Below are positions 58,416-64,000 of a stretch of 64,000 bases of DNA, in pieces. Numbering within the stretch: position 1 is the first letter of the stretch; each line of letters begins with the position of its first letter. The DNA comes from Cognaticolwellia sediminilitoris. Lineage in GTDB: Bacteria; Pseudomonadota; Gammaproteobacteria; Enterobacterales; Alteromonadaceae. The translations under genes and the position numbers were made by a program. The stretch lies in contig NBOG01000001.1 of the NCBI GenBank assembly GCA_002104535.1, forward strand, positions 156,867 to 220,866, given 5' to 3'. Below the pieces are notes generated by a model. That model had not been told where the DNA came from. It did no database searches and worked only from the letters and a program-made list of their open reading frames with translations.

Positions 58416-60695
58416 TTATTGTAATTTTGCATGAATAAAGTCACCCAACCCAAGACCCACTAGTTCTTTATGCATATAACTATGTACATCTGCGGTATTA
58501 GTTAACTTTAAAACTTCAGTTAATAATGTTTGTAACTTACGATACTCAACATGCCTGATCACCCATTTAACTTTCGCAAGGCTATGTGCACTCATACTTA
58601 ATTGATTATATCCCATTGCGATGAGTAAAAGCGCCCCCGCAGGTTCATTGGCCAATTCTCCACAAATACTTACCGGCAAGCTTAACTTTTCACTCTCTTG
58701 AGCAATATAGTGCAAGGCACGTAAAACAGCGGGATGATAAAAATCATATAAACTTGCCACTCGACTATTGTTACGGTCAACGGCTAATAAATACTGCGTT
58801 AAGTCATTACTACCAACAGAGAAAAAGTCTACTTTTTTAGCCAAATCTTCTAACTGAAAAAGCACACTAGGCACTTCTAACATCACACCCACTTTAGGTC
58901 TTGGTAAAATAGCCCCTTCATCACATAACAATTCAGATTTAAGCTCATAGTAAGCTTGATTAATCAAACTAATAGCTTCATCTACTTCTGTGATACTAGA
59001 TATCATAGGTAACATTATAGACAAATTGCCAATGCCGTAATTTGCCCTAAGCATGGCACGAATTTGCAACAAGAAAATCTCAGGATGATCTAATGTTATA
59101 CGGATCCCGCGCCAGCCAAGAAAAGGGTTTGCTTCAATAATAGGAAAATAAGGTAAAGACTTATCACCACCAACATCTAACGTTCGCATGGTCACGGGTT
59201 TTGAGTCAAATGATGTTAATACATCTTTATATAACGCAGTTTGTTCTGTTTCAGATGGAAAGCAGCTGCGGTTCATAAATGGAATTTCAGTGCGATATAG
59301 ACCAATACCATCAGCGCCAACATTTTGAGAATACTCAAAGCCTGCGGTTAAACCGGCGTTTATTAATAAGCTAACACTATGTCCATCAGTTGTACTGGCT
59401 GGTAGATGCTCTGCTTCTTCCACTTGTGCTTGTAGAGCAGTTTCTGCCGCTAAAATATGCTGATATTCGCTTATGAGCGCATCGCTCGGAGTAATATAGA
59501 GCTGGCAAGCATAGCCATCTAAAATCGCATTTTGCTTGTCCAATTGGCGAATAGCGAGATAGTCAACACCCATTATTGCTGGAATGTTCAATGCTTTGGC
59601 TAATATAGCTGTATGTGAGCTATTTGAGCCTGTAATAGAGACTATACCGATTAAGCCTAAGTGTTGGTGCTCAGCCACCATAGTGGCGCTTACATCTTCA
59701 GCCACAAGAATAAACTGCTTAGGCTTTGGTTGTTCTTGTTCAACAACCTGTTGCATGTTATTTAATAAACGATTACCTAAGTCTTTAATGTCATAAGCCC
59801 GTTCACGCAGATATTCGTCATCTAAGGCTTCGAACTGCATGACATAACCATCGACAACCAATTTTAAAGCACTTTCTGCGCTCCAACCTTTTTCAATGTT
59901 GGCTGTAATCTCCCGAGTAAAGTTGTCACTATCAAGTAACTGCTTATAAACATCAAAAATATCAAGACTGTTGTCGGTAATTATTTTTTTTAACTGTTCA
60001 CTCATTTGGGTAAATTCAGCAACAGTTCGTGATCTTGCAATTTCAAACGTTGACAATTGCTGATCACAATCAATAACTTTGCTGACTTGTATTACTGACA
60101 AATCAGCTTTTGGATGCACCACCATCATTTCGCCTATAGCGATACCCGCGGAGCCTCCGATACCAACAAGGCTTTTGCAATGGCGCTGATTATTGTTGGA
60201 CAGCTCAATCATGCCTTGTGCTTCCACACTTGCTAAAGCAGTTGCTAATTGGGCTGATAATGTAACTAGAAATGCTTCTTCATTTTCATTAAAAGTTCGA
60301 GCATCTTCCTGTTGAACCGTTAAGACGCCTAACACTTTGCGCTGGTGAATAATTGGCGTGCCTAAAAACGCTTTATAATGATCTTCTTCAACCTCAGGGG
60401 CATGAATAAAATCAGGATGTTGTTGAGCGTTAGCAATATTTATAGGTTCTTCACGTTGACCTACTAAGCCTATTAGTCCTTCAGTAAAGCCGACACTTGT
60501 TCGACCAAAGGCATTCTCGGCTAAACCATTTGAGGCCATTAAAATGAAGTGTTGATTTTGATGATCTGCCAAATAAACTGAACAGCATTGAGTTGCAAGG
60601 GCACTTTTAATCTGACTAACAAGGCGCATTAAAGCTTGGTCAAGCTCTGAAGCCTGGCTAAACTCTAGAACAATTCGGCGTAAAATAGTCAGCAT
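58416..60695 (-). CDS. ptsP: PtsP, GAF-domain PEP-protein phosphotransferase (EI-Ntr)
   Basis: 759 aa from the ATG at 60695, which has GGGA upstream and gives MLTILRRIVLE as in E. coli; the longer frame is unsupported. The GAF domain occupies residues 1-155. EI follows: the phospho-His in TGSNSSHTAILAKAL, the PEP-binding barrel with GADGIGLYRTEIPFM and the C-terminal MLEVPSVLFQL and VGSNDLTQYLLAVDRN. It starts the nitrogen PTS relay to NPr/EIIA-Ntr, which adjusts K+ and phosphate-stress responses in other bacteria. Confidence 0.95.
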   Translation of the reverse strand: MLTILRRIVLEFSQASELDQALMRLVSQIKSALATQCCSVYLADHQNQHFILMASNGLAENAFGRTSVGFTEGLIGLVGQREEPINIANAQQHPDFIHAPEVEEDHYKAFLGTPIIHQRKVLGVLTVQQEDARTFNENEEAFLVTLSAQLATALASVEAQGMIELSNNNQRHCKSLVGIGGSAGIAIGEMMVVHPKADLSVIQVSKVIDCDQQLSTFEIARSRTVAEFTQMSEQLKKIITDNSLDIFDVYKQLLDSDNFTREITANIEKGWSAESALKLVVDGYVMQFEALDDEYLRERAYDIKDLGNRLLNNMQQVVEQEQPKPKQFILVAEDVSATMVAEHQHLGLIGIVSITGSNSSHTAILAKALNIPAIMGVDYLAIRQLDKQNAILDGYACQLYITPSDALISEYQHILAAETALQAQVEEAEHLPASTTDGHSVSLLINAGLTAGFEYSQNVGADGIGLYRTEIPFMNRSCFPSETEQTALYKDVLTSFDSKPVTMRTLDVGGDKSLPYFPIIEANPFLGWRGIRITLDHPEIFLLQIRAMLRANYGIGNLSIMLPMISSITEVDEAISLINQAYYELKSELLCDEGAILPRPKVGVMLEVPSVLFQLEDLAKKVDFFSVGSNDLTQYLLAVDRNNSRVASLYDFYHPAVLRALHYIAQESEKLSLPVSICGELANEPAGALLLIAMGYNQLSMSAHSLAKVKWVIRHVEYRKLQTLLTEVLKLTNTADVHSYMHKELVGLGLGDFIHAKLQ

Positions 60696-60846
60696 CACAG
60701 TCCCTTTTATTAAGTTTGATATTAGTGCAATCACGCAACTGATGATAAAAATCAGTATGGTTGGGTTTATGCTTTACGGAATCAGCGCACATCACTGAAT
60801 TAAACTATGTCATCCATATTCATACTTAATTCAATAATTTTAAACT

Positions 60847-60875
60847 AAATAGCTCACCGGAGTGAGCTATTTTTT
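60847..60875. terminator. Terminator at the rppH 3' end
   Basis: AAATAGCTCAC/GTGAGCTATTT stem with a 4-nt loop. The T-run is better on the plus strand, but the hairpin sits 33 bp after the rppH stop (minus strand) and separates rppH from ptsP. Confidence 0.7.
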
Positions 60876-60907
60876 AAGACATATTAATAATCTAAGGCGA
60901 ACAAAAA

Positions 60908-61414
60908 TCAAGCTCGACGTCGGCGACGCTCTTGGCGATAACTAGGCATTGCCGCTAAAGCAAATTCCTTCATCACCTTGCGATATACCTCGCGTTTAAA
61001 CGACACAACTTGTCTTACTGGGTACCAGTAAGACACCCAACGCCAGTCGTCAAATTCAGGGTGACTTGAATGCAATAAATCAACCGCAGATTCTGGTGCT
61101 GTAAGCTTTAGTAAAAACCACTTCTGTTTTTGACCAATACAAACAGGTAAGCTTTCGTGTCTAATTAACCTTTTTGGTAATTTATATTTTAACCAATGCT
61201 TAGTGGTCGCTACAATTTTAACATGCTCAGGTTTTAAACCAACTTCTTCGTCTAATTCCCGATACATTGTTTGTTCTGCAGATTCACCCTCGTCAACCCC
61301 ACCTTGTGGATATTGCCAAGAATGCTGACCAAAACGCCTTGCCCAAAATACTTGTCCCCTGTCATTGATTATTACTATGCCGACGTTGGCTCGGTAGCCT
61401 TCGGCATCTATCAC
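60908..61414 (-). CDS. rppH: RppH, RNA pyrophosphohydrolase
   Basis: 168 aa from the GTG at 61414, which follows AGGAG by six bases and yields [12 protein letters not shown], aligned with E. coli MIDDDGYRPNVG. An in-frame extension to 61465 lacks a ribosome site. The Nudix box is intact ([23 protein letters not shown] read across residues about 37-59). RppH removes pyrophosphate from mRNA 5' ends to start decay. C-terminal basic tail RQERRRRRA. It is upstream of ptsP, in the usual order for this group. Confidence 0.94.
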   Translation of the reverse strand: MIDAEGYRANVGIVIINDRGQVFWARRFGQHSWQYPQGGVDEGESAEQTMYRELDEEVGLKPEHVKIVATTKHWLKYKLPKRLIRHESLPVCIGQKQKWFLLKLTAPESAVDLLHSSHPEFDDWRWVSYWYPVRQVVSFKREVYRKVMKEFALAAMPSYRQERRRRRA

Positions 61415-61632
61415 AGGAACTCCTGACAGCATTAAATAATGCTTTGATTCTTCCACACTCTGCACTTTTGGGCAAACATTTATTAACAGAAATTGTCACT
61501 AAATGTCAGTATTTACTTTGTTTTTGTGACTACAAACCTTACTAAATAAAATTACAAGACATAATTGCCTTGCTCAAAACTACTTTGCTGAATGATAATA
61601 TGCCAAACAAAACAATATTATTAAAAAGGTAA

Positions 61633-62313
61633 ATGTTGAGTAACAGTAATATACCTAAAAGCGAAGCTGAGTTACTCGAACGCGCGCAAAACCTTGCCGG
61701 TATGACTTTAGGAGAAATAGCCGACTCGATTAATGTCGCTGTACCTAAAGATCTTAAACGCGAAAAAGGCTGGATTGGTTTATTACTTGAACAAGTTTTA
61801 GGCGCTAGCGCAGGCTCTAGACCTGAACCTGATTTCCCTCACTTAGGCATTGAGCTAAAGTCATTACCGATAAATTGCCAAGGAAAGCCGTTAGAAACTA
61901 CATTTGTTTGTGTTGCCCCCTTAACTGGGTTAGTCGGAGCTAGCTGGCAAACCAGTCATATTCGCAATAAACTCGCTAAAGTGTTGTGGATACCTGTGAT
62001 ATCAGAACGAAGCATTCCGGTTGCAGAGCGAATTGTAGGCACCGCTTTTATTTGGTCACCTTCAATGGAAGAAGAGCAATTGCTTGCTTTAGACTGGCAA
62101 GAGCTTACTGATATGATTGTTTTAGGTAACGTGGAAAATATACACGGCAAACACGGACAAGTTTTACAATTAAGACCAAAAGGCGCTAACAGCCAAGCAA
62201 AAACACAAGCATTTAATCGTCACGGTCAACCATTTATGACTTTGCCACGAGGCTTTTATCTCAAAACGAGTTTTACTCAAGCCTTGCTGAATAAGTATTT
62301 AAGGATCAACTAG
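61633..62313 (+). CDS. mutH: MutH, mismatch-repair endonuclease
   Basis: 226 aa (E. coli 229). It nicks the unmethylated strand at hemimethylated GATC after MutS/MutL recruitment. The catalytic D-Xn-ExK is [10 protein letters not shown] (about residues 71-80). [41 protein letters not shown] and [16 protein letters not shown] match the family. Its presence predicts Dam methylation in this organism. Start ATG preceded by AAAGGT. Divergent from rppH. Confidence 0.95.
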   Translation: MLSNSNIPKSEAELLERAQNLAGMTLGEIADSINVAVPKDLKREKGWIGLLLEQVLGASAGSRPEPDFPHLGIELKSLPINCQGKPLETTFVCVAPLTGLVGASWQTSHIRNKLAKVLWIPVISERSIPVAERIVGTAFIWSPSMEEEQLLALDWQELTDMIVLGNVENIHGKHGQVLQLRPKGANSQAKTQAFNRHGQPFMTLPRGFYLKTSFTQALLNKYLRIN

Positions 62314-62429
62314 TAAACAACTTTTTCCCAGCATTTATAACTGAAAATCGTAGGATAAAATCGTAGCTAAAAATTTCAATTTACGCTATAAATACAACAT
62401 ATGATATTTGTTAGGTAATACTAATTTCC

Positions 62430-63866
62430 ATGAAGTTTGGTAATAAATTTGATCGTTACATAGCCGTTTTATTTTTCGTGACTATTGTCACGGTTATTTT
62501 GACGTCTTATTTTACCCTCAAAGACATTATTAACAGTCATAATAAACAAGTACAAAGCGCTATTACCCCACTATTTTCGTTAATCACAAGTGAAATACTA
62601 CGACCTTTAAACGTGGCAAATTTCATGGCTCACAACCAATTTATTATCGACTATGCCAGCAAAGATGAGATTGATAAGGAATTTATTGCGGATTACTTAA
62701 GTAGAATCTCTAAATCATACAATATGTTAGCGTTTATCGCCTTAGAGAAGCATAACCTTATGCTCGACTCAAATTCCAAAGAAAGGTTATTAAATAGCAA
62801 AGAAGCAGAGTGGTATCATCGCCTAAAAGATTTACCAGGTGAGCAGTTTAGTGATATAGGAAACAGTGAAGATCCACACTTATACTTCGATAATAAAATA
62901 CGTAACAAAGACGGCGAGTTTATCGGTTTTACCGGCGTTGCCATCGACCTGAATTATTTCGCTAGCAAATTCAAAGAATACAGTGAGCGCTTTGGTTTTG
63001 AGTTGTTTTTTGTTGATAGCAATAACATCATCACCTTATCTTCTAATAGCATCATGAGATCTGAAAGCCATCACAGGAAAGATCTGATCACTAGACTCAG
63101 TGATTTACCTTGGCACCAATCACTAATCAAAAACAGTAAAGTTGACAAAAATTTAAGCTCTGAATTTGTCTACAATACCGAAGATGGCTTATTAATTTCT
63201 CAGATGCCAATTCAAGAATTAAATTGGCGTATGTTTATTGTGTCTCCACCTGCTGTTGAACAAAATGAGTATTGGAAAATATTTATCGGTCGATTTTTGC
63301 TGTTTTTCTTTATTGCGGTTATTTTTTACCTGGTACTTTTAAATAGCATTAGTTACTTAAAAAATCGCTTAATTACACATTCTGAAACTGATTACCTTAC
63401 GCAGTTACCTAATCGCAGTCATATACATTCCCGCTTTGATACCATAGCAAAAAATAACAAAAACCTTTGTGTGGTGTTAGCTGATATAGATAACTTTAAA
63501 AATATCAATGACACCTATGGCCATCTCGTTGGTGACGATGTGTTAAAGATAGTATCTGAGCAATTGTCTTACACATTACGTAAAATAGATGTAGTTGGCC
63601 GTTGGGGTGGAGAAGAATTCGTGATGTTGTTACCAGAAACATCAGCCGAACAAGCTCTTATTATAGTAGAGCGCATTAGAAATAATATTGCCGCTATATC
63701 TTTCCCTATTTCAACAACTAGCGGAACATTTACCACCACCATTAGCTTTGGTATATGTGAATTATCCCTAAAAGATAAAAACATTGAAGATTATATTGAA
63801 GGAGCTGACAAGGCTTTATATGAAGCTAAAAATAATGGTAGAAATCAAAGTGTTATTTTTAACTAA
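62430..63866 (+). CDS. Membrane GGDEF diguanylate cyclase with periplasmic sensor
   Basis: 478 aa. TM1 lies at about 12-33. A periplasmic region (about 35-283) resembles a Cache-type sensor (RNKDGEFIGFTGVAIDLNYF). TM2 is at about 287-311. The GGDEF domain (about 320-478) has the active site GGEEF and an inhibitory RKID five residues upstream. An active, product-inhibited c-di-GMP synthase is expected; the ligand is unknown. The remaining 134 bases of the window carry nothing I can support. Confidence 0.9.
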   Translation: MKFGNKFDRYIAVLFFVTIVTVILTSYFTLKDIINSHNKQVQSAITPLFSLITSEILRPLNVANFMAHNQFIIDYASKDEIDKEFIADYLSRISKSYNMLAFIALEKHNLMLDSNSKERLLNSKEAEWYHRLKDLPGEQFSDIGNSEDPHLYFDNKIRNKDGEFIGFTGVAIDLNYFASKFKEYSERFGFELFFVDSNNIITLSSNSIMRSESHHRKDLITRLSDLPWHQSLIKNSKVDKNLSSEFVYNTEDGLLISQMPIQELNWRMFIVSPPAVEQNEYWKIFIGRFLLFFFIAVIFYLVLLNSISYLKNRLITHSETDYLTQLPNRSHIHSRFDTIAKNNKNLCVVLADIDNFKNINDTYGHLVGDDVLKIVSEQLSYTLRKIDVVGRWGGEEFVMLLPETSAEQALIIVERIRNNIAAISFPISTTSGTFTTTISFGICELSLKDKNIEDYIEGADKALYEAKNNGRNQSVIFN

Positions 63867-64000
63867 TGCCCTTAAGTAAGCACATTTTTATTTAAATCAC
63901 CCTTTACTATGTAATTTTACTGTTTGGCTGATACTAACGCTGTCGTTGCTCGCAATTGATTGCCACTGTGTATTAGCCGCTTCTAAACAAATAAACTCAT

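Noticed and set aside
61494-61509. TGTCACTAAATGTCAG near rppH/mutH, resembling a Pho box
   Set aside because: The half-sites are 10 bp apart, not 11, and neither neighbour is a phosphate gene.

Overview
The window looks like a chromosomal segment of an AT-rich marine gammaproteobacterium. The gene families, the large PstA/PstC permeases, the TonB receptor, the FahA/Pit/GspAB content and the mosaic intergenic hairpin repeats all suggest Alteromonadales, most likely Colwelliaceae (Colwellia/Thalassotalea-like). This placement is inferred from protein and repeat style, not from a database search. Almost every stretch is coding and no gene looks clearly broken. hldE is cut by the left window edge.

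Layout. 1-5.2 kb: hldE (partial), lpxL, a TcpQ_C-domain membrane protein and glnE. 5.3-12.3 kb: an accessory envelope-stress/polyamine cluster with a lipoprotein, a double DUF350 membrane protein, a membrane-anchored spermidine-synthase homologue, YjfI (DUF2170), a PspA/IM30 protein, YjfK (DUF2491), a small ribbon-helix-helix-like protein, a two-TM K+ channel and Lpp. Three near-identical 13-bp inverted repeats (GACATA-A-TATGTC) sit on the promoters of its two transcription units and make it a probable small regulon. 12.4-15.7 kb: an L,D-transpeptidase (LysM+YkuD), ygiF (CYTH+CHAD) and ygiM (SH3). 15.8-18.6 kb: Wzi and a CDP-glycerol glycerophosphotransferase-like protein. 18.8-23.8 kb: leuABCD behind a leucine attenuator with a 20-residue leader peptide. 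23.9-28.3 kb: HD-GYP phosphodiesterase, a GspA-GspB fusion and cca. 28.3-35 kb: TonB-dependent receptor, fahA, trhO and tRNA-Phe, with the TonB receptor-to-trhO block flanked by two inverted copies of a mosaic hairpin repeat.

35-52 kb is dominated by phosphate: pit with its DUF47 partner, pstCAB-phoU, pstS, phoBR and a porin. Tandem 11-bp Pho boxes are visible upstream of pstC, pstS, phoB and the porin, so the porin is a likely phosphate-starvation gene. Between the two pst blocks lie a PAS-PAS-GGDEF cyclase, ettA, a PilZ protein and a GcvR-like ACT protein.

52-64 kb: orphan sensor kinase, rdgC, an HDOD protein, thyA, a TSUP permease, ptsP, rppH, mutH and a membrane GGDEF cyclase. The usual rppH-ptsP-TSUP-lgt-thyA order is kept except that lgt is missing. 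The most unusual material is the 5.3-12.3 kb PspA/DUF350/aminopropyltransferase module with its shared operator, followed by the covarying hairpin repeats.
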